From JAAZKA01 sp034926225 (GTDB taxonomy: Bacteria > Bacillota > Clostridia > Oscillospirales > QAMX01): a DNA stretch of 64,000 nt. Of this stretch, positions 23,359-31,945 are shown one piece after another. The number at the start of each line of letters is the position of its first letter. Positions within the stretch are counted from its first letter, which is position 1. The translations under genes were made by a program, and so were the position numbers. The DNA is taken from contig JAYFRF010000016.1 of the NCBI GenBank assembly GCA_034926225.1, forward strand, positions 1 to 64,000, given 5' to 3'. A model generated the notes under the pieces. It had not been told where the DNA came from. It saw nothing but the letters and a program-made list of their open reading frames with translations, and made no database searches.

Positions 23359-23387
23359 ATTATATCACACGTGTTACGCTTTGTCAA
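23359..23387 (-). promoter_or_regulatory. Consensus promoter of murA
   Basis: On the minus strand a perfect TTGACA (23382-23387), a 17-bp spacer and a perfect TATAAT (23359-23364). The resulting leader of about 180 nt contains an AAAGGTGG/CCGCCTTT hairpin followed by TGTTTTGG. The 23175-23714 gap holds this leader, the two promoters for pgsA and no supported gene. Confidence 0.88.
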
Positions 23388-23491
23388 AGGGTTTTGTAAT
23401 AATTCTGAAACATTATTTGACGTAATCCGGTTAACAGAGGTGGAAGAGATTGTAAACTTTTCGTGTCGGGCGGGCGGGGAATGCGCGGCGC

Positions 23492-23520
23492 TTGCTTTCG
23501 GGACGGTTTTGTACTATAAT
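23492..23520 (+). promoter_or_regulatory. Upstream promoter P1 of pgsA
   Basis: TTGCTT (23492-23497) and TATAAT (23515-23520) with a 17-bp spacer. The start would be near 23527, about 190 bp before pgsA. Confidence 0.6.
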
Positions 23521-23620
23521 AAATTCGTAAGTCACGGCGGTTTTGACCGGATTATTCAATAATGATAGGAACAGGATTTAAACTTAAGAATTCTTCGGTT
23601 GAAATGTCAGCATTTTTCCC

Positions 23621-23649
23621 GTGACAAAGCCGATTAAATAGTATATAAT
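23621..23649 (+). promoter_or_regulatory. Proximal promoter P2 of pgsA
   Basis: GTGACA (23621-23626) and TATAAT (23644-23649) with a 17-bp spacer, about 60 bp before the pgsA start. Confidence 0.65.
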
Positions 23650-23714
23650 AAAATTGGTACCTTGATAAGGGCTTCTTTATCATATGGTGCGGCAAAGAGG
23701 GGCTGAGGTTCGCT

Positions 23715-24275
23715 TTGGATAAGTGGTCACGATACAGAAACATACCCAATACGCTGTCTTTTATGCGCCTGTTGATGGTACCGGCGTTTATTATACTGTT
23801 TTTTCGGGCGGAAACGCTTTTATGGGCGGGGATTGTCTTCACACTGGCCGGTGTGACGGACATCCTCGACGGCGCAATCGCGCGGAAAACAGGAAACGTC
23901 ACGAAGCTTGGACGCGTGATCGACCCGCTCGCGGATAAACTGATGCAAGTCAGCGCATTCACGTGTCTCGCTATTGCACGGATCATCCCCGCATGGGTCA
24001 TCCTCATCCTCGCCGCAAAGGAGTTTATCCAACTCTTTGGCGGCTGGTTACTTCTGCGTCATCTGCACGACGTACCGCCTTCCAATATATACGGGAAGGC
24101 TGCGTCCGCCGTTTTCTATTTTATCACCATCGCGGTCATTGTTTTCGATATGCCGCATACGTTACAGGTGTGCCTGCTCGGCGGCGCGCTGATGTTAAGC
24201 CTTGCCGCGCTGATCGTTTACTCGCGGATCGCAAAGCGTTACGTCGAGGAAAAGCGCGCGTCCCGCGACGCTTGA
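23715..24275 (+). CDS. pgsA: CDP-diacylglycerol-glycerol-3-phosphate 3-phosphatidyltransferase
   Basis: 186 residues starting at TTG 23715 (reads DKWSRYRNIPNTLSFMRLL), with GAGG 6 bp upstream. The CDP-alcohol phosphotransferase signature D-G-x2-A-R-x8-G-x3-D-x3-D is present (DGAIARKTGNVTKLGRVIDP and the following LADK). Four to five membrane helices are visible. It makes phosphatidylglycerol phosphate for membrane lipids. No ATG fits the family N-terminus, so TTG is favoured. The gap to the clp gene (24276-24383) shows no convincing terminator. Confidence 0.92.
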   Translation: MDKWSRYRNIPNTLSFMRLLMVPAFIILFFRAETLLWAGIVFTLAGVTDILDGAIARKTGNVTKLGRVIDPLADKLMQVSAFTCLAIARIIPAWVILILAAKEFIQLFGGWLLLRHLHDVPPSNIYGKAASAVFYFITIAVIVFDMPHTLQVCLLGGALMLSLAALIVYSRIAKRYVEEKRASRDA

Positions 24276-24383
24276 CGCCGGGTTGATATTCATGTTGTAT
24301 ATATAAGATAGAAAGCCCCTGCTCCGGCATTCGGACGGAGGAAACGCCTTTTTTTATTGAATCGGAACTTTAGGAGAAACACT

Positions 24384-26705
24384 ATGCAAATGCAGCTCTG
24401 TGCACGCTGCCACAAGAACGTGGCGGTTGTCTTTATTACAAAAATTGAGAACGGCGAGTCAAAAAGCGAGGGGATCTGCTTAAAATGCGCCCGCGAATTG
24501 GGACTCAAGCCCGTCTCCGACATTATGGACAAAATGGGCATTACCGACGAAGACCTCGACAGCATGTCCGGCGAAATGGCCGCGATGCTCGGCGGCGAGG
24601 ACTCCGAGGCGCTCCAAAATCAGCTCGCCCCGCAGGACGACAATGCGGAGAATCCCGACGACCTCGGGAAAACCGCGACCTTCCCCTTTGTCAATAAGCT
24701 TTTTGAAAACCTCGGCACACCGGGACCCTTCCAAAACCCCGGCAACGGGAACACTGGCGAAACCATCCGTCAGCCGCGTGAGCCGCGCGCGCCGAAGCGC
24801 AAATTTCTGGATATCTACACCATCTCCCTGACCGAACGTGCGAAAAACGGGAAGCTCGACCGCATTGTCGGCCGTGAAAGCGAAATCGCTCGCGTCATCC
24901 AGATCTTAAACCGCCGCCAAAAGAACAACCCCTGCCTGATCGGCGAGCCGGGCGTTGGCAAAACCGCCATCGCCGAGGGCCTTGCCCAGCGCGTCTCGGA
25001 GGGTGACGTCCCGTATAAGCTCCGCGACCGCGAGGTGCATCTGCTGGACCTGACCGCCCTCGTCGCCGGCACGCAGTTTCGCGGTCAGTTCGAGAGCCGC
25101 ATGAAGGGGCTCATTGACGAGATCAAGAAGGCCGGCAACATCATCCTCGTCATCGACGAGGTGCATAACCTGGTCGGTGCGGGCGACGCGGAAGGCTCGA
25201 TGAACGCGGCGAACATTTTAAAGCCCGCCCTCTCGCGCGGCGAGATCCAGGTCATCGGCGCGACGACCTTCGCCGAATACCGTAAGCATATCGAAAAGGA
25301 CTCCGCCCTCGAACGCCGCTTCCAGCCCGTCGTCGTCGGAGAGCCGTCCCTTGCCGACGCCACGGAGATCCTCAAGGGCATCCGCGGCTACTACGAGCGG
25401 TTCCATGGCTGCACCATCTCCGAGGACATCTGCCGCGCCGCGGTGCAGCTCTCCGAGCGCTATATCACCGACCGCTATCTGCCCGACAAGGCCATCGACC
25501 TGATCGACGAGGCCTGTTCGGATTTAAACCTCCATAATAAGGCCTATGTCCGCATCGCGGATATCGAAAAGGAGCTCAAAGAGATCGAAGCCGAACGCGA
25601 CGCTAAAACGCTGAACGCCGCCGAGACCGATTACGCCGCATTGGCCGCCCTGCGCAGCCGGGAATTAAAGCTCCAAAGCGAACTGGACACGCTGCATGCC
25701 GATACGGTTCCCGCCGTCACGATGGAGCATCTCGCTCGCGTGATCGAGCTGTGGACGGGGATTCCCGCCGCCCGTATTCAGGAGCAGGAATTCGAACGGC
25801 TGTCGAAGCTTGAAGAGCGCTTGAAGTCCCGCGTCGTCGGACAGGACGATGCCGTCGCCGCCGTCGCCGCCGCCATTCGCCGCAGCCGTGTCGGCATCTC
25901 CCCGAAGCAAAAGCCAGTCTCCTTTATCTTCACGGGACCGACCGGCGTCGGTAAGACGGAGCTTGTCCGCCGCCTTGCCGCCGACATGTTCGACACGCCC
26001 GAGGCGCTCATAAGGCTTGACATGTCCGAATACATGGAGAAATTCGCCGTATCGCGCTTGATCGGCGCGCCGCCCGGATATGTCGGCTACGACGAGGCCG
26101 GCCAGCTTACCGAAAAGGTGCGCCGCAGGCCGTACTCTGTCGTGCTGTTTGACGAAATCGAAAAAGCACACCCGGACGTCTTAAACATCCTCCTGCAAAT
26201 CCTTGACGATGGCCGCGTCACCGACGCGCACGGGAGAACGGTCAACTTTGCCAACACGATCATCATCATGACGTCGAACGCGGGCTCCGACAAGTCCGAC
26301 GGCGCGGTGGGCTTTGGCAAAACCGTGACGCAGCAGGGACGAGAGCGTGCGCTCAAAGCTCTGCAGGAGATCATGCGCCCCGAGTTCATCAACCGTATCG
26401 ACGAGATCGTCGCGTTCAATACGCTGACGGAGGAAAACTTCCACGAAATCGCAAAGATTCAGCTCAGCGACCTTAAAAATACGCTTGAGAGCCGCGGCGT
26501 GACGCTCGTCTGGGACGACGCGTTCCTTGATTACGTGACGAAGAAGTCCTACTCCGTGAAATACGGCGCAAGAAACCTCCAGCGTGTGCTGCAAAAGGAG
26601 GTCGAGGACGTCCTCGCCGCGCGGATGATCGAGAATTACGCCCATCCTGTGACCGCGGTCAGCCTGTCCGCGAAGGATGGAAACGCGGATATCCGTATCG
26701 TATAA
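24384..26705 (+). CDS. Clp/Hsp100 AAA+ ATPase with an N-terminal McsA-like zinc finger
   Basis: 773 residues. Residues 1-45 carry two CxxC pairs (C6, C9 and C32, C35 in LCARCHKN and ICLKCARE) like the N-terminus of McsA, instead of the usual Clp_N repeats. AAA1 has Walker A GEPGVGKT near 187, a short middle domain lies around 395-460, and AAA2 has GPTGVGKTE near 519. The loop GAVGFGK resembles the ClpP-docking (L/V)GF loop, so a ClpP partner is likely. It unfolds and feeds proteins to ClpP. Start ATG 24384 follows TAGGAG. It is ClpC-like, but the domain swap makes the symbol uncertain. Confidence 0.9.
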   Translation: MQMQLCARCHKNVAVVFITKIENGESKSEGICLKCARELGLKPVSDIMDKMGITDEDLDSMSGEMAAMLGGEDSEALQNQLAPQDDNAENPDDLGKTATFPFVNKLFENLGTPGPFQNPGNGNTGETIRQPREPRAPKRKFLDIYTISLTERAKNGKLDRIVGRESEIARVIQILNRRQKNNPCLIGEPGVGKTAIAEGLAQRVSEGDVPYKLRDREVHLLDLTALVAGTQFRGQFESRMKGLIDEIKKAGNIILVIDEVHNLVGAGDAEGSMNAANILKPALSRGEIQVIGATTFAEYRKHIEKDSALERRFQPVVVGEPSLADATEILKGIRGYYERFHGCTISEDICRAAVQLSERYITDRYLPDKAIDLIDEACSDLNLHNKAYVRIADIEKELKEIEAERDAKTLNAAETDYAALAALRSRELKLQSELDTLHADTVPAVTMEHLARVIELWTGIPAARIQEQEFERLSKLEERLKSRVVGQDDAVAAVAAAIRRSRVGISPKQKPVSFIFTGPTGVGKTELVRRLAADMFDTPEALIRLDMSEYMEKFAVSRLIGAPPGYVGYDEAGQLTEKVRRRPYSVVLFDEIEKAHPDVLNILLQILDDGRVTDAHGRTVNFANTIIIMTSNAGSDKSDGAVGFGKTVTQQGRERALKALQEIMRPEFINRIDEIVAFNTLTEENFHEIAKIQLSDLKNTLESRGVTLVWDDAFLDYVTKKSYSVKYGARNLQRVLQKEVEDVLAARMIENYAHPVTAVSLSAKDGNADIRIV

Positions 26706-26726
26706 CAAGGCTCACGGGAGAACGAA

Positions 26727-27971
26727 ATGAACATCAAAGACATCGCACTTGCCCCGTCGGGGCGGGACAAAATCGACTGGGTGAAACCCGCCATGCCCGT
26801 GCTCGCGGGGATTGAGCGTGAATTCCTCGAAAAAAAGCCCCTCACTGGACTGCGCATGACGATCTCCATCCATCTCGAGGCAAAAACCGCGTACCTGGCG
26901 CACGTCCTGCGCTCCGGCGGCGCGGACGTCGCCGTCACCGGCTGCAATCCGCTCTCCACGCAGGACGACGTCGCGGCCGCCCTCGCCGCCGACGGCTTCG
27001 GCGTCTGGGGCATCACCGGCGCGACCGAGGAGCAATATCATGATCATCTTCTCGGCGCGCTCGCGCATCGGCCCCACCTCATCATAGACGACGGCGGAGA
27101 CCTTACCGAAATCCTCCACAACGAGCGCCCCGACCTTGCCGAAAGCCTCATCGCCGGCAGCGAGGAGACGACGACAGGTGTGCATCGGCTCTATGAAAGG
27201 CAGTCATCAGGGAAGCTTCGTTTCCCGATGATGGCCGTCAACGACGCCAAATGCAAGTACCTCTTTGATAACCGCTACGGTACCGGCCAGTCCGTCTGGG
27301 CGGCGATCCTCCACGTGACAAACCTCGTCGTCGCGTCGAAGACCGTCGTCGTCGCGGGCTACGGCTGGTGCGGACGCGGCATCGCCATGCGCGCGGACGC
27401 CTTAGGCGCCAAAGTCGTCGTCACCGAGGTCGACCCGCACCGCGCTCTCGAGGCCGCGATGGATGGGTATACCGTGCTGCCGATGGACGAGGCGGCGGTC
27501 ATCGGCGATATCTTCATCACCGCGACCGGCTGCCGCGACGTCATCCGCCGGGAACATATGGTGAAAATGAAGAACGAGGCCATCCTTGCAAACGCCGGAC
27601 ACTTCGACGTCGAGGTGTCAAAGCCCGATCTCCTCTCCCTTGCCGATCATGTCCGCCGCCGCAAGCCGTCAATTGACGGATATTACCTCCCCGACGGACG
27701 CGTCTTAAATCTGCTCGCGGAGGGCAGACTCGTCAATCTCGCCGCGGGAAACGGGCACCCGGCCGAGATTATGGATCTCTCCTTTGCCGCACAGGCTCTC
27801 ACCGTCGCATATCTTGCCCAAAACGGGAAAACCCTTCGTCCCGGCGTTTACAATGTGCCGGAGAGGATCGATGATGACGTCGCGTGCCGGAAACTCCGTG
27901 CGATGGGGATCCCCATCGATACACTGACGCCCGAACAGGCGCGGTACCTGGGTCGAAGCACCGTCGTCTAA
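26727..27971 (+). CDS. ahcY: Adenosylhomocysteinase
   Basis: 414 residues, the short (archaeal/Thermotoga-like) form. MTISIHLEAKTAYLAHVL and the NAD-binding GYGWCGRGIAMRADALGA are intact, as are GNGHPAEIMDLSFA and the NAGHFDVE motif. It hydrolyses S-adenosylhomocysteine to adenosine and homocysteine, recycling the methyl cycle. ATG 26727 follows GGGAGAA and lies 21 bp after the clp stop, so it may be co-transcribed. No luxS or pfs gene is in the window. Confidence 0.93.
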   Translation: MNIKDIALAPSGRDKIDWVKPAMPVLAGIEREFLEKKPLTGLRMTISIHLEAKTAYLAHVLRSGGADVAVTGCNPLSTQDDVAAALAADGFGVWGITGATEEQYHDHLLGALAHRPHLIIDDGGDLTEILHNERPDLAESLIAGSEETTTGVHRLYERQSSGKLRFPMMAVNDAKCKYLFDNRYGTGQSVWAAILHVTNLVVASKTVVVAGYGWCGRGIAMRADALGAKVVVTEVDPHRALEAAMDGYTVLPMDEAAVIGDIFITATGCRDVIRREHMVKMKNEAILANAGHFDVEVSKPDLLSLADHVRRRKPSIDGYYLPDGRVLNLLAEGRLVNLAAGNGHPAEIMDLSFAAQALTVAYLAQNGKTLRPGVYNVPERIDDDVACRKLRAMGIPIDTLTPEQARYLGRSTVV

Positions 27972-27992
27972 CATGAAATAGGAGTTTTTGCC

Positions 27993-28922
27993 ATGATTAT
28001 CACCGTCACGCTGAATCCCGCCGTGGATCGTACGATGCATGTCCCGAAATTCTGCGCCGGACGCGTCAATCGCGCCACATCCGCCCGTGTCGATGCGGGT
28101 GGTAAAGGCATCAACGTCTCCAAGGCGCTCAAAGAACTGGGATGCGACAGTATCGCCTGCGGTCTCATCGCCGGACGCTATGGCCGCGTGATTAAGGAAC
28201 AGATCAACGCTTCGGGTATCAAATACGATTTCGTTGAGGTGCCCGGTGAAACCCGTCTGAATATTAAAATCATCAGCGACGACGGTACCCATACCGATAT
28301 CAACGAGCCGGGATTTGCCGTATCGGAGGCAGATTTCGAAAGACTCGTCGAACGCGTCGCAAAAAATGCCCATCGCGATGCGATTGTCGTTCTCTCCGGC
28401 TCCGTCCCCCCGAATCTTCCCCTCTCCGCTTATGAAAAGCTCTGCGCTACCATTGCCGCACGCCCCGGCGTCCGGCTCATCGTCGACGCCGACGGCGTCC
28501 ATCTCCGCGCGGCCCTTGCGTCCCATCCCATTTACATCAAGCCCAACGTCTCGGAGCTTGCAAGCGTCCTCGGCTATGAACCGGGCACCGTGCCGGAAAT
28601 CGTCGAAGGCGCCCGCAAGATGATCGGGCTTGGCGCGCAGAACGTGGCCGTTTCCATGGGCGGCGACGGGGCGGTCGTCGTCTCTCCCACCCGCGCCGTG
28701 CGGGTCCGGCCGCCGAAAGTTCCCGTCGTGGGTCCTGTTGGCGCGGGCGACGTCATGGTGGCCGCCATCGCGCAGGCGGTTGAGGATAAGAACGACTTCG
28801 TTTCCCTCGCCCGCTACAGCGCCGCCGCCGCTACCGCATCCGTTACCATCGAGGGTACCCGCATGGCGTCGCGGCGTACCGTTCTGCAAATCTTCGAGAA
28901 AACCGAGGTCGAGGAACTGTAA
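27993..28922 (+). CDS. fruK: PfkB-family sugar kinase, 1-phosphofructokinase type
   Basis: 309 residues. The opening MIITVTLNPAVDRTM and DAGGKGINVSKALKELG are diagnostic for the FruK/LacC branch. The anion-hole and catalytic Asp motif is GPVGAGDVMVAAI, with D in GAGD. It phosphorylates fructose 1-phosphate (or tagatose 6-phosphate) to the bisphosphate. The usual companions (fructose PTS, DeoR-type regulator) are missing; it follows ahcY by 21 bp. Without a PTS gene nearby, the substrate is less certain than the family. Confidence 0.85.
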   Translation: MIITVTLNPAVDRTMHVPKFCAGRVNRATSARVDAGGKGINVSKALKELGCDSIACGLIAGRYGRVIKEQINASGIKYDFVEVPGETRLNIKIISDDGTHTDINEPGFAVSEADFERLVERVAKNAHRDAIVVLSGSVPPNLPLSAYEKLCATIAARPGVRLIVDADGVHLRAALASHPIYIKPNVSELASVLGYEPGTVPEIVEGARKMIGLGAQNVAVSMGGDGAVVVSPTRAVRVRPPKVPVVGPVGAGDVMVAAIAQAVEDKNDFVSLARYSAAAATASVTIEGTRMASRRTVLQIFEKTEVEEL

Positions 28923-28988
28923 AGGTACACATTACCCCTGAAGACTCCGCCGATACCCATATTATAATTGAATACGGAGATGATTATT

Positions 28989-30482
28989 TTGTCATCTGGA
29001 AAGAATGCGCGAAAGTTCGCGGCAATGCTTCCGCTGCTCGCGGTAACGGCACTGTTTCTTTTACCGAATCTTTGGACGGCTGTTCTTTCCCTTAAGGACT
29101 ATTCCCCCGTATACGGAATGGCGAACAGCGCGTGGGTCGGCTTGCGCAATTTGACCGAATTTATTCAAACACCCGCGGCCTTGCCCCTGATCCTCAACAC
29201 CCTGCGGCTGTGGGCGATCGGGCTTGTCGGCGCGATGGTATTCGGGCTGCTCGCGGCCCTTCTGGTATCGCTTGCGCGCAGCCGCGGGCTCTCGGCAGTT
29301 TGGGCCGGGCTGCTGCTGATTCCTGCTTTCCTGCCGCCGGTCGTCTGGACGACGCTTAGTTACCGGCTTGCCGGACTACTCGGCGATGACGTGAAAATGA
29401 CCTTGTTTACACAGCGGTACGATCTGCTCTATCTGTTGGTTTCCGTTCCGTCCCGCGCCGCTTTAGTCGGCTTTGCGGGCGCTGCATGGGCGACTGCCTA
29501 TCACGCGCGGTCGCGTAAGCCTTCCTCCGGCGCGCTAAAGGGTGCGCTTGCCGGTGCCTGCGTATGCGCCATGCTGCCTGTCGATGTGGAAACGATCCGC
29601 ATGACATATAATCCGCTTTCGTATAAATACGCGGACACACTGTATACTTATACGTTTCGCAAAGGGTTCTTAGAGGGACAGTACTCGCAGGCGGCCGCGG
29701 CGGGGATCCTCGCGCTGGCCCTTCAGACGATATTGGCCGCCGTGTTCTGTGCCGCGCTGATCTTGCTGATACGTCATTCGACCTTCGCCGCCGGGGCGGC
29801 GAGTGCCGCCGGGGGGGCGAACGCCGCTCCGACGGCGAAGCGCGATGAAAAAACCGCCGGATGGCCATGGATCGTCGCCGGGGTTTTCGCGCTCGCGCTC
29901 TTGTTTGCCAACGGACTGCCCGATTTAGGCGCCCTGCAGACAGACAATCTTGGGTATCGCCTTGTCGCGTATTTACTTGCCGCTGTTGTGACGACGACCG
30001 TCGGACTGATTGTGATTTTGACGGCAAGAGCCTCCCGCATCTGTTCTAGCGTTTGTATTGCGCTGCTTTGTGCCAGCTCCGGCGTCTATATCGGCCTATA
30101 TATGCTGCTTCGCATGTTGGGCTTGATCAATACCGCCTTAGCCCCGGCTTTTTCCGGCGTGACGATGCCCGGAACGCTTATCTTTCTTGTCGTGATCGCC
30201 GTGGTCATGTCGTTCGGCACGGATTCCCGCGCTGCTGTCCCTGCGATCGGCGCGGCCGCCGCATTTGCCCTTGCGCGAGCGATCGGCGCCGTGGATCCCA
30301 CGCTTGTCTATATGACGCAAAGTTCAATGGCCAGCGCCGGACAGCGGCTTTATCAGACCGCGCTTGCTGGCCCGTCCGAGCCGGGTGCCGCCGCCGCCGC
30401 GTATGCCGCCGTGCTGCTGCCCGTTCTGATTTTTTCCTTCATAGGAGCATTTTTTGCCGGAAAAGCGGTCAAACAATTATAA
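28989..30482 (+). CDS. Orphan permease-like membrane protein (MalF/UgpA-like N-terminal half)
   Basis: About 497 residues with roughly twelve hydrophobic segments. The first part (TALFLLPNLWTAVLSLKDYS, then WVGLRNLTEFIQTPAALPLI) resembles binding-protein-dependent sugar ABC permeases of the MalF type, but I cannot find the EAA loop that contacts the ATPase. No ATPase or binding-protein gene is adjacent. The start is uncertain: TTG 28989 has GGAG 9 bp upstream, while TTG 28968 and ATG 28980 are also in frame. A TATAAT at 28963-28968 might be a promoter -10. A clear terminator follows. The function is unknown. Confidence 0.65.
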   Translation: MSSGKNARKFAAMLPLLAVTALFLLPNLWTAVLSLKDYSPVYGMANSAWVGLRNLTEFIQTPAALPLILNTLRLWAIGLVGAMVFGLLAALLVSLARSRGLSAVWAGLLLIPAFLPPVVWTTLSYRLAGLLGDDVKMTLFTQRYDLLYLLVSVPSRAALVGFAGAAWATAYHARSRKPSSGALKGALAGACVCAMLPVDVETIRMTYNPLSYKYADTLYTYTFRKGFLEGQYSQAAAAGILALALQTILAAVFCAALILLIRHSTFAAGAASAAGGANAAPTAKRDEKTAGWPWIVAGVFALALLFANGLPDLGALQTDNLGYRLVAYLLAAVVTTTVGLIVILTARASRICSSVCIALLCASSGVYIGLYMLLRMLGLINTALAPAFSGVTMPGTLIFLVVIAVVMSFGTDSRAAVPAIGAAAAFALARAIGAVDPTLVYMTQSSMASAGQRLYQTALAGPSEPGAAAAAYAAVLLPVLIFSFIGAFFAGKAVKQL

Positions 30483-30501
30483 TCATACAAAATCAACACA
30501 G

Positions 30502-30541
30502 GAACACCGGAAAACAATGCGCTTTTCGGTGTTCTTTTTTG
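30502..30541 (+). terminator. Intrinsic terminator after the permease-like gene
   Basis: GAACACCG (30502-30509) pairs with CGGTGTTC (30527-30534), extended by AAAA/TTTT, then a run of T. Confidence 0.85.
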
Positions 30542-30552
30542 TTTTCCGCCCC

Positions 30553-30580
30553 TTGACAATTTCGAAAAACCGCGTATACT
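30553..30580 (+). promoter_or_regulatory. Promoter of the arginine operon
   Basis: TTGACA (30553-30558), 16-bp spacer, TATACT (30575-30580). The start lies near 30587, 27 bp before argG. The AT-rich start region could hold an ArgR site, but no clear ARG box is readable. Confidence 0.8.
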
Positions 30581-30613
30581 ATATTACATATTAATACATT
30601 CGGAGGCATAAAT

Positions 30614-31843
30614 ATGAGCTCAAAGGAAATAAAAAAAATCGTCCTTGCTTACTCGGGCGGTTTGGATACATCGATCATCATCCCGTGGCTGCATGAAAAC
30701 TATCCGGGCTGCGAGGTTATCGCGGTATCGGGCGACGTCGGACAGGGGACGGAGCTTGAGGGACTCGAGGAAAAGGCGAAAAAAACCGGTGCGTCGAAGC
30801 TGTATATCGAGGATCTGAAGAAGGAGTTTGTCGAGGATTACGTCTTTCCGACCCTGAAGGCCGACGCGGTGTACGAGGGCGAGTATCTTCTTGGCACGTC
30901 GTTTGCGCGTCCGATCATCGCTAAAAGGATCGTCGAGATCGCGCTGGCGGAAGGCGCGGATGCGATCTGCCACGGCTGCACCGGCAAGGGCAACGATCAG
31001 GTTCGCTTCGAGCTTGCGATCAAGGCGTTCGCACCGGAGATGAAGATCATCGCGCCTTGGCGTGTATGGGATATCAAGTCCCGCGACGAAGAAATCGACT
31101 ACGCGGAAGCGCATAACGTGCCGTTAAAGATCAACCGCGAGACCAATTACTCTAAGGATAAAAACCTTTGGCACCTGTCCCACGAGGGACTCGACCTCGA
31201 GGATCCGGCGAATGAGCCGCAGTACAACAAGACCGGCTTTTTGGAACTAGGTGTGTCCCCCGAGCAGGCGCCGGATAAGCCGGCCTATGTCACGATCTCC
31301 TTTGAGAAGGGTGTCCCGACGGCGCTCGACAGCGAAAAGCTGGACGGCGTGACCATGGTGGAAACGCTGAATAAAATCGGCGGCGCGAACGGTATCGGCC
31401 TCGTCGATCTCGTCGAGAACCGGCTCGTCGGCATGAAGTCCCGCGGCGTTTACGAGACCCCCGGCGGCACGATCCTCTATCGCGCGCACAAGGTGCTTGA
31501 GACCCTGACGCTCGACCGCGAGACCTTCCATTATAAGGAGCTGGTCGCGAAAAAGTACGCGGAGCTCGTGTACTTCGGCCAGTGGTTCTGCCCGCTGCGC
31601 GAGGCGCTGGACGCGTTTGTCGATTCCACACAGCAGAATGTCACGGGCGACGTGACGCTCAAGCTCTACAAGGGCAACCTCATCAATGCTGGTACAAAAT
31701 CCCCCTACTCCCTCTACGATCCGGAGCTTGCCACCTTCGGAGAGGACGAAATCTACGACCAGAACGACAGCGCGGGATTTATCAACCTGTTCGGCCTGTC
31801 TACCACCGTACAGGCGCGGCTTGCAAAAAAGCTCGGGAAGTAA
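30614..31843 (+). CDS. argG: Argininosuccinate synthase
   Basis: 409 residues. The PP-loop is LAYSGGLDTSIIIPWL. CHGCTGKGNDQVRFE and the citrulline/aspartate-binding segments are intact. It condenses citrulline and aspartate with ATP to argininosuccinate, the penultimate arginine step. ATG 30614 follows CGGAGG. It is the first gene of an arginine operon; argH (argininosuccinate lyase), its usual partner, is not in the window. A 100-bp gap with a palindromic repeat separates it from argC. Confidence 0.97.
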   Translation: MSSKEIKKIVLAYSGGLDTSIIIPWLHENYPGCEVIAVSGDVGQGTELEGLEEKAKKTGASKLYIEDLKKEFVEDYVFPTLKADAVYEGEYLLGTSFARPIIAKRIVEIALAEGADAICHGCTGKGNDQVRFELAIKAFAPEMKIIAPWRVWDIKSRDEEIDYAEAHNVPLKINRETNYSKDKNLWHLSHEGLDLEDPANEPQYNKTGFLELGVSPEQAPDKPAYVTISFEKGVPTALDSEKLDGVTMVETLNKIGGANGIGLVDLVENRLVGMKSRGVYETPGGTILYRAHKVLETLTLDRETFHYKELVAKKYAELVYFGQWFCPLREALDAFVDSTQQNVTGDVTLKLYKGNLINAGTKSPYSLYDPELATFGEDEIYDQNDSAGFINLFGLSTTVQARLAKKLGK

Positions 31844-31876
31844 AATCTGCCTGACAGATAAAATCGGACGCGTGAT

Positions 31877-31913
31877 CACGGGCGGCTGTAACGCAGTCGC
31901 CCCTACGCGTCAC
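31877..31913 (-). repeat. Short GTAGGGGCG-type palindromic repeat, copy 2
   Basis: Read on the minus strand: CGTAGGGGCGACTG, a short loop, then CAGCCGCCCGTG. It shares its ends with the copy at 19945-19976, while the central stem bases differ in a paired way. It occupies most of the argG-argC gap. Confidence 0.55.
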
Positions 31914-31945
31914 TATCCCGCATCACACGAAAAGGAATGAACGAA

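Noticed and set aside
23371..23562. A 63-codon frame in the murA-pgsA gap
   Set aside because: It has no ribosome site and crosses both the murA and pgsA promoters.
27705..28889. A 394-codon frame antisense to ahcY and fruK
   Set aside because: It spans two recognised genes and their gap on the other strand; no start signal or domain is seen.
30575..30613. Possible ArgR (ARG box) site at the argG start
   Set aside because: The region is AT-rich, but no pair of recognisable ARG boxes could be read; composition alone explains it.
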